64,000 nucleotides of DNA from Haemonchus contortus (Eukaryota; Nematoda; Chromadorea; Rhabditida; Trichostrongylidae): assembly GCA_000469685.2 (NCBI GenBank), contig LS997563.1, positions 43,539,651-43,603,650 of the forward strand. Direction: 5' to 3'. The translations under genes were made by a program, and so were the position numbers. How positions within the stretch are numbered: position 1 is the stretch's first letter; every line of letters begins with the position of its first letter. The notes beneath the pieces were generated by a model. It was given only the letters and a program-made list of their open reading frames with translations, was not told where the DNA came from and did no database searches. Shown here in pieces: positions 23,446-41,484 of this stretch.

Positions 23446-23860
23446 AAACCAGTTCTCACGATGATGACAAAGAATTCTAAAAACAACTTTTAAAAATTCT
23501 GACGTGATTCAGGGAATGTTGACACAACATTTACTGATGCGGCTTATTGAGCAGGGTCCTTCCTATTGTCGGCTTTTATTTTTGAAATATGTGCATTCCC
23601 ATATAGAGAGGGCCACGGCGTTTCCGTTCTTTTTTACCGGTTTCCCCAGTCTAAACCCTAAACCAGTTTTCATGATGAGAGAACTCTAAAAAAAACTTTT
23701 AAGGAATCTGACGTGATTCAGGAGATGTTTACACAACTTTTACTGATGCGGCTTATTGAGCAGGGTTCTACCTTTTGTGGGTTTTTATTAGAAATGCCTG
23801 CTTGTATGGAAGGGGCCAGGGTATTTTCGTTCTTTCTATATTTACTGGTCCATTTTCTCT
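23446..23860 (+). repeat. Tandem duplication, about 214-bp unit, two copies
   Basis: Unit 1 is 23446-23659 and unit 2 runs from 23660 to about 23860. Shared blocks in the same order include AAACCAGTT, TCTGACGTGATTCAGG, TTTACTGATGCGGCTTATTG, AGCAGGGT and TTTCGTTCTTT-like runs. The copies differ by substitutions and small indels, so the duplication is not recent. No coding potential is conserved between them. Confidence 0.85.
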
Positions 23861-26800
23861 TGTAATAGCACCATTATACCTAAGATATTCGTTTTTTTCA
23901 AGAGTTTTTTCTTTGTAATAATACAAAGTAAAACACCAAAAAATTATGGAATAAGTTAACAGTGTGGAAAAAAGCTTAACAAATAAGTAAATAGACGAAT
24001 AAACAAACAAATAAATAAGGAGTAATAAAAAATTTCTTCTAGAATTTTTCTTCTTTTTATTTGTTAGAATGGAAAATCCGCAGCGAACCAGATTTTCCGG
24101 AGAATTTTCTCCATCCCCGCTTTCAATAAAATCGAAGATCTACAAAACTTCCTGGTTTTCTGCAAAAAAAAAACACGTGAGGTGGACGATTGTTTCAGCA
24201 TTCGTACACAAAAACAGGCCCGTATATTCATCTCGAGTTAGGACGGAGATCGGAGATAGCGGAGTGGAGGGATCCTTGCTCTCGGTGGGGCACGTGCATC
24301 TGCATGTGCAGCCGATCACGAGGCACGACTGCTGAGCAGTTATGTGTGTCTCCAAATTGAATCACGCGGTCTCCATCACTTGCCAGCAAGAGATGAGCGG
24401 CGTAACGGCCTTCATGATTACAGTAGAGGCTGTGAAATTCGAAAAATAAATATGAGCCCTAACTTGGATGTTCTTTGAAACCTACCAAACTTAAATCAAG
24501 CATATGAAGCATTTTTACAGTTTTACAGTTTTTACAATTTAAGATGGGATAATCTCGAGCAGGTGATGCATACGTTTTTTTTTCGAAGTTACTATGGCGA
24601 TAAGCCCTTACTAGGCACTTAACGGGAAGAACCAATCTTCTTCGAAAGGACCACTTATTCTGAGCCAAAGTAAACATTGAACAAAAGCCGAGCAAAGCAC
24701 TGAGAAAGTACTGAGAAATTCTCCATAGTACCTTGCTCATCTACTACATTGCTGCAAGAACGTCCTGAGCTATCTCTATCTTCCTCGGGCTTGTCGGATC
24801 GCATCAAGGTTATCCCAAACCCCTGAAAAATAACAGTTCCTTGTGATATGAAACGCTATTTGTGGAACTTATTGGTGATCAATTTATATATGATTTGTTC
24901 ATTTATTTATTTAAGTTATGTTCATGGTGATAAGTCCTAACGACACACTCTACTGAGTGAACAAACTCTTTTCATAAGTTGAATCATTCCGAATCTAAGA
25001 AGCTTTCTAATGAGTTTTGAGCAAAAAGCAGGTTAAATTCCCAGAAAATCGCCTGAAAACGTCTTATTCATCCAACGTATAATTTCGACAATGCCTTTAG
25101 ACATTAATACGCCGCTGAGATTTGCCAGAATCCATCTAATTCTCCTGGATTCACTAGAAACATATGAAATCCCTAAAGTATAACTGGCGATGAGTCATGG
25201 GCAACAGTAGCACCTTCTATAATTAGTACTTTACAATCCCTAATCAAATAAATTGCTATGTATATCTGGTCAATTACAAATGGAAAGCCTGCAAAACCCG
25301 TAAATACCACAACTCAAGAAGTAACCATTCCTTGTGACTTCAAATAATACCTTTCAAGCGTCCCCACGTCTCATTATCTCTCACTTCTCCTCGATGTGGT
25401 CTTTTACGTAGTGCTCAACTTCATTCTAGTCGACACCCACCATCTCATCTTGGAAATTGGTTCGCGTCAGTCAATGAAAGCCTAAAATTGCTCTCTGGAA
25501 CAACACGACTTTATGACATTGTTGCTATTCTATTGAGCTTTGTGCAACCATTCGCTATCCCATTTTACAATCCCGGAAGAAAAATGTTAGTGCAATACCA
25601 TTAAACGAGATTACAGCTTGGGCTGAAAGCGCCCACATTTCTTCCCAACAATGCGAAAAAATCCCACTCAAACAAAGCACTTTTAATCTTTTCAGCTGTA
25701 ATACGGTTTAAAATGACAGAATTCTAGTGAAAATCGAATACACGGCGTAACCTAGCTGCACCCATTGACATTCATCTGATGGCAACCCCGGTGATTGAAA
25801 TCAATACAAAACATCCTAGAGGAAAATGACCATATGGCCAGAATCATTGCAAAAAGTAAGATTGATCGTGAACGTGACGTCCCCCGGGACTGCCCATTTC
25901 AGCCGCTTCCCGTATTTGTAGGCGCCTTCCCAGATAAACACCATGGTTCGCCCTTTAAACCTGTTAACTAGTTACTATTAGTTATTCATTGAATTTGGTA
26001 ATATGTCTCTCACAAGGGATACAACAATGATACCGTGACGTCCAGAGAACAAAGTTCCCCAGTTACAGTACCACGTCTACCGATCTATGGTTTATTTCTT
26101 ATACACATCACAAGGTTCTCAGCCGCCACATACTGACTGACAATTGGAAAGTGTTCAGCGATACAGGTAAACATAACAATTTCAACCAACAATCAACCCA
26201 GAAAATCTGGTTAGTGGACCATTTTCCTGGCGATAATCATCACGCTAGCCTGAAAGTGCATCCCCACTCCTCTCCATATTTTCAATATGCATCCCCGTCC
26301 ACCTCCCATCTCCAAAATCATCCATTACATCGCTACATCGAACAATGGATCATTCGGGCGTTCTCCCACTTCTCTTAATGTCCGACGACGACTATGACGC
26401 GGCACTCCGTTCTCCTACGCTCTATCGCAGCTTCATCGATCAAACCTTCACCGTCTGGCGATACACATAGATAACGACTTTGTACTTTTACAATAGTACA
26501 AATACACCAACAGTACAACGTATCGATTCACACTTTATTGATCAACGTGAAAATGAGGACACGATCGTTCGTGTATTTTAAACAACCGATACTGTGCGCC
26601 CAAAATCTTATCTTTTGCTCTCCGATAACATCATAAATATCACCTGATAATGGTACAGAGTACTACATATACTACTGAAATAAGACATTCTAATTGGAGA
26701 AAATAGTTTCAATGATGGATGATTTCAAAACAATGAGTGGATTCGAGCGTAAATCATGTATGTATATCCTCTCATTGTTTCAAATTCATAAGAGCTAGTC

Positions 26801-28308
26801 CCACTAATACACTACAATATTGAATCAATGCAAGAGATTTTTTTTGGATTTTTTCTCAATTGTAATGATAATAAACTAACAACTGAAAGTGCAAAAAGGC
26901 AGAAGCCATTTTTGCACTTTACTAAAACAATGGGTTGGTGAGACCCACGAAATCTGAGTCGAAACTCAAGATTACGTCGCATTAGGATGGAGAAATGCGA
27001 AATTGTACAACCCGATGGAAGTGGGTTGAACTATTAAGTCATTGAAAACGATTGTATCTAAACTACGAAGTAAAAATGGACACTGAACACAGAGCTTGAC
27101 AAGTTGTTTGAAAAGAAAGTATAGAGGAGAATAATGAGGAAAAGAAGAGAGTACGCTTTGAGGAGTGACAAAAAGGAGAGTATAAGGCAATGTATATACA
27201 CATGGGCTGAACACGAACTGACTGCAGTCGTTGGTATTGGAGCAGTGCTTGTTCAAGAGAACAGCCATCGTCCGTACCAAGGAGCTGCTCTTCACACCCG
27301 AAAAAACCCCGAGAGAAGAGCTCTACGATGCAAAGCGCCATCACCTTGTGGTCACCACCACCACACGTATTCCTCTGGACAGTAGAGAGAGAGTACATGT
27401 AGTGAATGATTAGCTAGTCCGGTTAGGCACAATGCATGCATTCTTCTCCCTCAAAGTGAACCCGAACGGGGAAGTGCGCTGACCGCCCCAACTCGCATGA
27501 CTCATATTAAATAACGAGAACAATAATAGATATAAATTAGGAATACGTGTGTGATACACATAAATTGGAAAAGCTAAAGTGATCAGATAAATGTGACGAG
27601 TAAAACATCAACTGTCATCCACAGATGAATATCTGAAACAAGGAGGATCGCATAAAAATTTCAATCAAATAGTCTGTGCTCGATAATCCTCCCAGTTCCG
27701 ATGTGGATTACAGCTCAAGACACCAAAAAGGACCAGCAAATATGTTTTGTACACGCATCAGAATAACTACGGGGACTGTATGACAAACCTAACTACACTA
27801 GACTACATACAAAGCGCACAAAACCGACGATGAAGCTGAAGATGATCCAAAGCTAAACCACCGTATGTACATATACTTCTTGGCCACTACAACTACCAAA
27901 CATGTGTTCCGAAAAAAAAAATTAGAATTGATTATCGACTTCAGAAAAAAAACAACTTCGGAACCCATGCTGAAACACGATTGCACGCAACAACTCGAAG
28001 CTATATACAGTATTAGCTCGAACCGGTGTAGGATGGATGGATAATATACAAGAGAAGAGGTGCAACCCGGCTGAGGCGTACCCGCTAAAACGCGAGAGTG
28101 AGTGTGCGAGATTATGATAGCGTAGTGGTCTATAGTGACGACAACGAGACGAAAGTAAAATAAAACTAGCAGCTAGAACGCTACATAGAGAAAAGGGACG
28201 TCAACGGCGTCATCACACATTAACTTCGGTTTCACGGTGTTGCTGTGTGAGCAGATCGGATAGCGATTCCTAAAGACACTTACTATAAAGCCATAACCCG
28301 TATTGCTT
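23861..28308. other. No gene proven; convergent 3' side of the MNK gene
   Basis: Mostly AT-rich. A moderately GC-rich patch at about 27228-27480 is open in several frames on both strands at once, so frame openness is not informative there. A + strand reading beginning after CTGCAG at 27228 ends with TAG at 27413 (ELLFTPEKTPREELYDAKRH) and could be a terminal exon. Sequence just below 28309 is probably MNK 3' UTR. None of this is provable from sequence alone. Confidence 0.35.
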
Positions 28309-32736
<4,428 letters not shown>

Positions 32737-32949
32737 CTAAACAGATACATCTTGAAAAGATACAGACACTACTATGCATTGAACAGCTAATATTTCATTT
32801 CCGCTTAAAATACAAGCAAAAACCCTTTCTCGCCAACTAAAAAAGCAAAAACGCACTCGAAATTTGTTGCATGATGGAAAGGGGGAATCCGTTATGAAGT
32901 AGAGTCATGATGATGGTGTTGGAAGTTACCGGTAGATCAGGAGAAGACG

Positions 32950-33160
32950 AGTGGACAGAGAGGCCGGCGGCTGCACGCTACGCGCTCGCTGGTTCTGAGG
33001 CGAGCGGCGCGACGCAGCGCGGCGCTCGATTCGAACAGACTCCGCCTCCGCCGTGGCGCAAACAACGGCCGGCCGCGCGGCCGTCGCCGCCGCTATGCTG
33101 CGTCACATGATCGTTCTTCTCCATCAACCTGCTCGACATCGGAGGGGGGGGGGGACCGAC
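32950..33160 (-). promoter_or_regulatory. GC-rich segment, probable 5' end region of the MNK gene
   Basis: A strongly GC- and CpG-rich patch that stands out from the AT-rich surroundings. It lies 210-420 bases upstream of the first supported MNK exon. On the - strand an ATG-started frame (MSSRLMEKNDHVTQHSGGDG) runs through it and could supply the missing first exon, needing a donor after the first base of a codon; no convincing one was found. It also contains G11 at 33144-33154. The promoter role is inference from composition and position. Confidence 0.35.
33144..33154. repeat. G11 homopolymer tract
   Basis: Eleven consecutive G on the + strand, at the edge of the GC-rich segment upstream of the MNK gene. 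Confidence 0.95.
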
Positions 33161-36100
33161 CGATTCTCCCAAGTGATGCGATGCAAAAGAAAGGGATTTC
33201 AAGATATTCCGGTGGGCAGTGAATGAACCAGCCTCAACGATGGGTCAGAAATTAGTTGTCTCAGCAATCCCTCCCTAATTGCATTTTGGGTAGCAATAGC
33301 GCTTCAGCATTTGATATACTCTACTAGTCACATCAATGGACATTTTAGAAAATAGGGTTGACACAATAGATTACAGAGTAGCCGATAATGACTTCAGTAC
33401 AAGTATAAAAACAAACATAAATAGGTCGTTTCAATCACTTTTTATTAGCTCGATTCAAACTATGGACAAACGATGAAATATGACTACCTTGAGTTGACCG
33501 ACTTTTTAGTAAATAGGTCACCAACCCCATCACATGTCGCTAGTCAATGCCTGAATGAAGCCTATGTTCTCCCAAATGCGTATGACAATTACCCATATAA
33601 TGACAATATGACAATGAGAGTAACATCGTCCCCGTGAAGACGGTCCCAATTCCTCAACGCGTACGTCATTTGGAAGCGAGTGAGTTCCTCTTAGCGGGTC
33701 CCTCAAAGAAAAGTCAGTTACTCAGTCTCGTTATGGGCCTGTTACTCCTCTATTGTCGTGATATTTCCTCAGCTTTTGATGAAAACCGGAGATCAGGGAG
33801 AGGTTTTAATGGGGACAACAATCGTAATGGTCTAACAATTAATGGAAGAACTGGACAGTGCTTGCACGGGGATACCCCTGACCAAATGTAGTGCATTTGT
33901 GCTGCAAGCGGGACACCGACAGATATTATCCGGTTCTTCTACTAATTGTTGTACAATTGGGATACCTCTCACACCCTAGCAGCTCTCTGAAACTGGGGTT
34001 TGAGGCTCCTTGCAAAGCACTAATTTCAAAGTACTCTACCATTAAAACTGCAATTGCTTATTCTTCGATCTTTAAATCAATCAATGAGGATTAGCGGGGA
34101 CTCGTCCTGACCACGACCAGTTTTCTTTCGATACAACCTCGGCGAAGGAGCAAAGAACAACGATCACCGGTCACAGTAAGTGACGACGTTACCCAAAGTT
34201 CCAATCAACCCATTCACTTCTCAGTTTTTCATATCAGATCAGATTAATCCATCTATAGATATCTCTTCATCACGTACAATCACCAACTATCATATTTTAC
34301 ACCGCAAAAATCCGGTTCGCAACGCTAGTCAGACGATCGCTTCAGCAGCTGCTGCAGCTGCAGCCGGCTCCCGCCTGTCTGTTGAAAGCCAATGCTGACT
34401 CATCCTAACAGCACGGTTTAGACATTCTCACCGGCTGTGTTACATGGTTCGAAGAACATCGAACATTCTTTTTTATCGTTCTTTCACGCCACAGCTGAAT
34501 AAACACATTCCTTTTCAAAACCTCTCCACAACAAAGTTAATTCTGTTATTCATCGAATAACAGCGACTGAACAATTTGAACATCGTATTAATTCAATTAA
34601 AATTCGCCGTTCAGCCTCATTACTCTCGCATAATCCGTGGACTTCAAACCGTTCGTCGATAAACTTCTTTCGCCTCTCAAAATAGGATTATCTACTCGAC
34701 TAGCTACAGAATAACCGTACTCCCATGTTTTGTAATACATTCATCGGCTAACTCCAAAATCGACGATGAGGACAAACGGATCATCCGGGCCCAGCCGTCA
34801 AGGTCTCGTTTATGAATTATAGCATGGTTTACAGACCAAACATCAAAAATCCTGTAAACAAACAGCTACGCTGTCGTCGTTAATCCCCGCTCTTCAAATA
34901 TGATACGATCTTCAAACAGTCACAAGACCGACTGTCTGATCTTTCCTGACCCTCTCCCATAACCTCAGGAAACCTCCACCTCTCCCACGCAGTCATTCAA
35001 CTACATAGAACTGGTTCCAGACGTGACACGTATCCACGAGTTAACCTTCCGCCTACCGTAACCACAACGTCCTTCAAGTCAATGTTACTCTCGTTCCAGA
35101 ACATTCGCCACCGATCCCCCCGGACAATGGCAATGACCACCATCACGTGGCAAACGTGATTGTCTGCATCTCTGCCCGCAATTGCCCTCGTTTCTTTGCA
35201 CTCTCCACTGCTACTGAATTGCCTTCGATTAGTCTTTGTGCATCTGACCGCTCAGGCCGGTCCACACAGCATCCGCCGCGCACGCGGCGACAGCCTGTTC
35301 CAGGCGACGTCGATCGATTTGGGTGGCGCCATTGTTGTGCTTGGGAGCATCCCACGAGACCGTGCTGTTGTGTTTTTCACATGGGACCGATTACATACTG
35401 CCCAAGTCCTCCTTTTGGCTTTCTTATCCTGCTAAAGCATGAGATTCCTATAGCTTTGCTTCGGCTCTAAAAGCGACAACAGATAGATTGGAGTGGGAAT
35501 AAGTCATTTCTATTAATCTCTTTCTAAACAAGTTTGTGTGGGGGATATGAGACTACGGGCCGTAAATCTACCGGATTTCGCATCGTTTTAATTAATTCTA
35601 CTTCTATTCGATGAACGACATGTTACAACGTAGTTCAGCAAAACTGCCCAGATACCGGTCAGACATTAAACATATAATTATCTCTTTTAAATTGAAGAAC
35701 TAAAATTGAAAGCCCACGTAACCTTCAATTTGCAACTGTAACATACGGCGCGGCATGTCCTGTTGGGATGTGAAGCAAAAAAACTGGTTCTCAACCTCAA
35801 TTGGGCATCACCGGAACATCAACAATGTTGGGTTTTCCTCCCGTATTCTGGACTTGAATTGAGATTTATGATTCTTTTTACAAATCCAAACCAGTCGGTT
35901 AAATCGTCGTTTGGAGATCTTCTTCACGTAGCTTATTCTATTCGAGGACAATTGCTTGCGGGGATCTACCCCATCTTCTAGTTCCAGATGTTCGGTAACC
36001 CCAAAATTCGGTACCGTACCTCTTCACACACAACAACCCACAACGTCCGAAGCATCGGAGCCCATCTGATATAGGGAATGTTTGCTATACATATAAATTA

Positions 36101-37429
36101 AGGCGGCCATTGTATGAATAGGAATAATTCGCTTTTAATTCCCAGGTGACAATCGATCCTCACATAAATATAGACCCCATTAGAATGGGAGGGTTTTGTT
36201 CACCTTGTCGTGGTAAGAGCTTCGATGCAATAAAATTAGATAAAAACGAAACTGAGAGGGATAAGACCTACCTTCTTCCCTTCTGTACTCTTCAGTCTCG
36301 AGGAAGAACATTCTCAAACGCTGTGATAGTACTTCAGCGACTTGGCAGTGATGAACGAGCAGATGAACGCTACTGCGAAGTACGCAGATTGTGAGATGGA
36401 ACGCTGAGACGGCTAGATAGATCTTAAGTGGAACGAGCCTGAAATTATTGTAGTCGAATCAGAGTCGAAGTCGGATGTCGATGATCGCATGTGTAGTCGA
36501 ATGACGCGAAATACGACTACCAAACTACTACCTATGCCAATAAATTAAGTAGCAAAATTTAAAAATAGACAGACGATTGAAAATCAGTGTAGCGTGGTGA
36601 TTCACAGCTGCTTATATATGCAAAAGCCAGTCAGTCCAAAAATAAAACATATCTGGCTGCATGTGTTGAACAGAAATTGCTACGAACAGATGAGCAAAAT
36701 ACAGTGTATGCAAATATTTGTAATACTTAATTACAATAGTAATAGTAAACATTTAGACTTAAATTAAATGAAGTCAAGACTAAATGATTCTGTACGGATT
36801 GCTGGAAATACAAGGACAACTTAACGGTTACTGAGTATCGTCGGCGAGTGCACTTTTATACCCGCTACTAAAACAACACAACACGTGATCAGGTCAGTTC
36901 AACTGACCCGGACAGGTCATGAAACGTGAGACCGCTGGAGAGAGAGAAAAGGAGGAAGTACCAGCCGGCTACGAAGGAAATGGCGCAGTCTTTGGTGGAG
37001 CGATAGTGGTGGAGTGGCAGCAGCTCCGATGACAATCAATCAGCCGCGAATCAAAGGTGAAACTTACGTCAAGATACCCAATGTTCACGAAAGCGTATGT
37101 ATATGCCGTAATGTACTACGGCGATGCTATACAACGTGAGAGAGAAGCCTGCCAACCACCAAGTCAGTCACCTGGTTGGTTATCGAGGAAGATAAAACAG
37201 CAGAGCAGCAGATGGACAGCTGACCATGATCAGCGATCACTTCGATCATCCATAATTGTAGTCTCGTAGTAATCCTTTCTAACCTTGTGTAATTTTAGCG
37301 ATCTCGTAAAAAACTTTTGTTTCACAGCAATAACTCCATTCTATTACACTACCCTCTTCACACTACACACTGCGCCATCATTACGAAAAGTGCAATGGCA
37401 CGTATTAGATTTTGCATATGAATGTCGTG
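33161..37429. other. No gene recognised
   Basis: It contains a pyrimidine-rich part (about 34400-35150) and a GC-richer patch (about 35240-35370), with a CAG/CTG-rich run near 34343. One + strand segment, 36146-36211, is open between a good acceptor (TTCCCAG) and a good donor (GTAAGA) and reads VTIDPHINIDPIRMGGFCSP. It stands alone and is not called as a gene. Confidence 0.4.
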
Positions 37430-37439
37430 AAGGGCTTCG

Positions 37440-38175
37440 TTGTACTATGAAGGCATCCCAACTTTATGGCTATTACGATGAACCTGTTACTAAAGTCAGC
37501 AGAAATGCGGAGGAGAAGTAGGCTAGAATTCAATTATCTGCAGAAGTACCGCAATAAACACATCGTTAAATAGGTCCTAATGAGCTTAACGATGGAAGAT
37601 GACGTCCCAAGACTTTTTTCTTTGAAACACCCATATTGACTTCTAAATTTTGCCAAACACCAAAACTGTTCCATAAGTTCGTGTTTAGAACTACTTCGAA
37701 TAGATCCAGACTTCATGGTTGTTGTTAAAGTCAGCAGAAATGCGGAGAAGTAGCCAGAACTCAGAGTTACCATGATGAACACATCGTTTTATAGGTCGTA
37801 AGGAGCTTAACGATGGAAGATGACCCTCCAAGCTTTTTTTTCCATTGAAACACCTTTAAAGGAATGCCTACTACTGACTCTTACTTTTGAAACCAATGAA
37901 ATTGCTCCACAACTTTGAGCTGAGAACTACTTTGGAGAGATTAAGACTTCGTTTGTTACGCTGAACCTGTAAACAAAGTCAGAAATGCGTAGGAGGAGTA
38001 GGCTGGAATTGAATTGTCCACTGAAGTACTGCATTAAACACATCGTTGAATAGGTCGTAACGAGCTTGACGACGAAAGACGGCGTTCAAAAGTTTTTCTG
38101 CAGCATTTTTGTAAAGGTACTGACTCTCAAACTTTGCCAGACGTACCGAAATTGCTCCAAACTTTCTTAACGATA
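37440..38175 (+). repeat. Diverged tandem repeat, about 235-248 bp units, three copies
   Basis: Units start at the block AAAGTCAG...AAATGCG at 37492, 37727 and 37975 (periods 235 and 248). Each contains AACACATCGTT, ATAGGTC(C/G)TAA and GAGCTTAACGATGGAAGATG in the same order, and a CCAAAATTGCTCC-like block. A partial unit end (GATGAACCTGTTACTA) precedes the first. Divergence is substantial. The 134-codon open frame on the - strand across the last unit is not conserved between units, so the array is unlikely to be coding. Confidence 0.85.
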
Positions 38176-41100
38176 TACGGAATATACAGATAGCCAGTAG
38201 AAGAAAGGACAACCTAGCAATAACTATTTGGCTACGGGTATGAGCAGAATAAGTCAAAATTCCCGTATAAAGACATCGATAGATCAGCACAGCGGCAAGA
38301 TCTGTCAGAGCTCCAAAGTTGCTAAAAGAAGGAGGCACTGTATGGGAGATGCCGCAGCTGAGCGAAAGAATGAAGAACAACATATTCGCACAATCATGAT
38401 TGGCACCTTATAGTGGCCTTGAGTGCATGGAATCACCCGATAGCAGTTTATCAATGGCCGTTATCAGCTTCAGCCCACGCTATGGTCACTGGAAATCAAA
38501 GTAATGACATTTTTCAGTAAGAAAAAAATGGGTTCAATAGACATTTGACGATGGCAGCAATAGCTGCCTGCCTGCTAAAAAAGAAAAAGGATAGGATTTC
38601 GAAATAGATGGCTTCTTTGAATATGCAATTGCTTTTGTTGTCACTAAATGACTATAAGAGATTCAGACTATGATCGACTGGAAGCAAGATCCGACCCTTT
38701 CCTTGATCGTTCTGTAGAGAAAAGAATATGAGTACAGGATTGAGTGTGCAGGAAGGAATTCTCGAACGATAGTGAATAATTGGTTTCTTCAAGAAAGGAG
38801 GAGGTACCAATACGTCCCTCCCTTACCCCTCCCACCGCTCCCGCTCGCTTATGCGTCAAGAAAAATATTAATCAGTAAGAAAAATGCCTTCCCAAGCCGT
38901 GCCCAATTACCAAAGCATGATAGAGCCCCTTAGTTATTCAGAGTTTCGGACGCGAGTAAAGCTCTCACAGGACAGTTCTGCGACGATGAGTTGAGAGAAC
39001 TAGAATTTCCCATACTCCTTGAAAAGGGCACAGCAATTCAGGTTGAGGAGTAGGAAGTGATGTTTAAGGGAATTGGCAGCGGCGCGGCGAGTCAACTAAC
39101 TAGAATCCGCCGCATACCTAGTACATACCCGGCTCCGAGGTTCGGCAGGTCTCCAACTCCCCTACTTCTTGAAGGAATCCTAAGCAATAATCAATCTCCT
39201 GGCCTAACTTGACTTTGTGAATCAGGCCATAGAATGCGAACTCATAATGAGCTATCCTGATTCGTGAACTCTTGTGGCGTTACCAGATTCGGAACTGCTT
39301 ATCAGAGGTAATGTAATGGACTGAGATAAACCCTCCGCAGCAACAGTAAACATTACACTAATCTGCTTAGTGCAAACGTTGCCCGAACGTACTTTGCTTG
39401 CCTATCAGGGTACAGCAAGCATATGTAGGTGCTGGAAATTTCGCCGCTGCTCTTCGACACGTCACCGGTCCTCCTCCGCAATTTCTTCAGTTTTCTCTGC
39501 ATCTATAGAACCTTCCGCATTCTTTCGCAACCTTCGTTCCAGGCAATTCTTCCTTTTTTTCCTCAGCCCTTGTGATGAGACTTCTCCAAAGTCTTGTCGA
39601 TATATAGAGACGGCCATAAATCTACTGAGGACCTGTGACAGTCAATACATCTGCATCTTTGCAATACAAATGGAAATTCGGACCCAACTGTTCATACCAA
39701 AGTTAAAAATATAGTGCCACGTGATTCTACGAAAATTCTGGCGGAGAACGTTTTTGGGTGTACGATGATTTATCGTTTTTCTAAACAACCAAAGTGCAAT
39801 CTGATCGCACTATCGGGAACTGTATATATGTACTCTACGGACGATTGTGGAAGGACTCAATTCTGGATGGAAGAAATTAATAATCAAGGAAAGAACTAAA
39901 TGCTATTTTATCTTTTCCGTGCCTCCTGAACAGTGCTAGTAAATTTTCTTTGAAAAAAAAACCCAGTTAAAAAGCTATTTTGATTCTAATCTAGTAGTCA
40001 AGCCTGAAGGTATCCTAAGGAGAGGGTGGGGCGGGGGGTGTGGAGGGGTTAATGGACGTCACCTCCTTGTCTTTTCCGATTTCTCTTCTATGCCCATTTC
40101 GTTTTTGCCGCTCAGATCAAGGCAATCAGTTTTTGCGGTACCATACAGTTCAAGGAAAACGTGGGGAAATCGCAGTTTCTGAATTCGTAGATTCATCACA
40201 CTCCGTCAACTCCGCTGAAAATAGCCTCCTTCAGTAGTCCAGTTGAGATAAAAACTGGCGCCGTCCTCGCGGCAGAAACGAAGCGAAAACCAGCAATGAC
40301 GACAAAGCGTCTAGTAAAAAAGCCTATAACGAGTTACACCGAAGAACCGCTTTTTAAAAAGAAATTTTTGGGGGAACAATTTTGCAAGGGCTCAGACAGG
40401 ATGTAAACGTTGCAGGTTATGGCTTCAAAGAGCAAATACATTGCAACGGACGTAGTAGAAATGAGCTTATAAAAGCCATATAAGCACAGAAACCCTAAAT
40501 CGTTCAGGTCCGTCCACCTAGTGGTTATGGGTAAAACCAAGGAATGTATGACCTGAGAAATTCCCTCGACTAAAAACCCCGACCACAGCGCAAAAAAAAG
40601 GCTGGCGAGTGGAGCGGTTGGAGAACAGAGGAAAAATAAGCAAAAAATCGAGGGTGCAGGGATCGACTGGAAAATGCAAAGCCTAGAAACCAAATTGAAG
40701 ACCTATAAAAAACGCAGAAAAACTTGGTGAAAACCTTCAACCTGTTCTAGGATTGTCGTTATACAGTATCTCCTGAACAAGGAACTTATCCAGGGAATAG
40801 TGATTGCCAATTCTAGAAATGAATTATTCGTGAAAACCGCTTCTCTAAGAGAAAATAATAACATTTAGGGGATTGCACTAACGAATCATTACTTCCTGTC
40901 TGAAACTTTGCAAAACTTCCCGTTCCAAATAGTAGGTCCATAAGATTGAGTGGGCTATCACGAAAACCTGAACCCTTCTAGAAATAGATCCATATCGCGC
41001 AGAAACACTTCAACAACTACACCCACACAGTCGTGACCTTTTTATCAAGAAACTGTGATTTCTTCCGGAATGATAAGGAGAGCTCAATCGCTCGAACAAA

Positions 41101-41248
41101 AACCGAGGCACTTTTTTCATTTTATTACAGCTGTGGACATTGCAAAAATGAGTCGTTTTTCTAACATGTAAGATCAGATACTGAGCTCTTCTCTGTGCGA
41201 CCACTTAGGAAGGTGGAAATTTCAGATTTCGATGAGCCGACTTTCAGG
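38176..41248. other. No gene proven
   Basis: Several splice-bounded open segments appear. A compact charged frame lies on the - strand at 39617-39462, 51 codons from ATG, reading MAVSIYRQDFGEVSSQGLRK and then Lys/Arg/Glu-rich. It has no recognised relative. Confidence 0.3.
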
Positions 41249-41484
41249 CCAAGTTTGTTCGAGGAGTTAACTCGGGAACAATGTTGTCAACGGCAGTGAA
41301 TTCAAACTTTTCTCGGCTTTCCGTTTTCAGTGCGTCAGTTTGGGAAAACTGTTTCTCTCTCTCGATAACGAAGGCTACAGGACAAAATCGAGAAGACTAT
41401 ATGGAAATCGCCTCTACCACGAAACGCGGTCTGCTGAGAAGTTTATGGTCCGGTACTACAGGATCACTGCGTACAAATTGGGTT
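41249..41484 (+). CDS. Candidate two-exon coding fragment, unrecognised
   Basis: After the acceptor ACTTTCAG the segment 41249-41296 is open (AKFVRGVNSGTMLSTA). A short intron with a GTGAAT donor and a GTTTTCAG acceptor joins it in phase to 41330-41484 (CVSLGKLFLSLDNEGYRTKS, later EKFMVRYYRITAYKLG), ending in TAG. A competing reading in another frame also stays open (FDEPTFRPSLFEELTREQ on the first segment), so at most one can be real. No domain is recognised and no further exon was linked. Confidence 0.17.

Noticed and set aside
26345..26470. 41-codon ATG frame (MDHSGVLPLLLMSDDDYDAA)
   Set aside because: It is short, open on the opposite strand as well, and has no context.
35763..35981. 72-codon + strand frame
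   Set aside because: It has no splice chain, no homology that I recognise and a length expected by chance.
37979..38383. 134-codon hydrophobic frame on the - strand, receptor-like
   Set aside because: It overlaps the last unit of the diverged tandem repeat and is not conserved in the other units.
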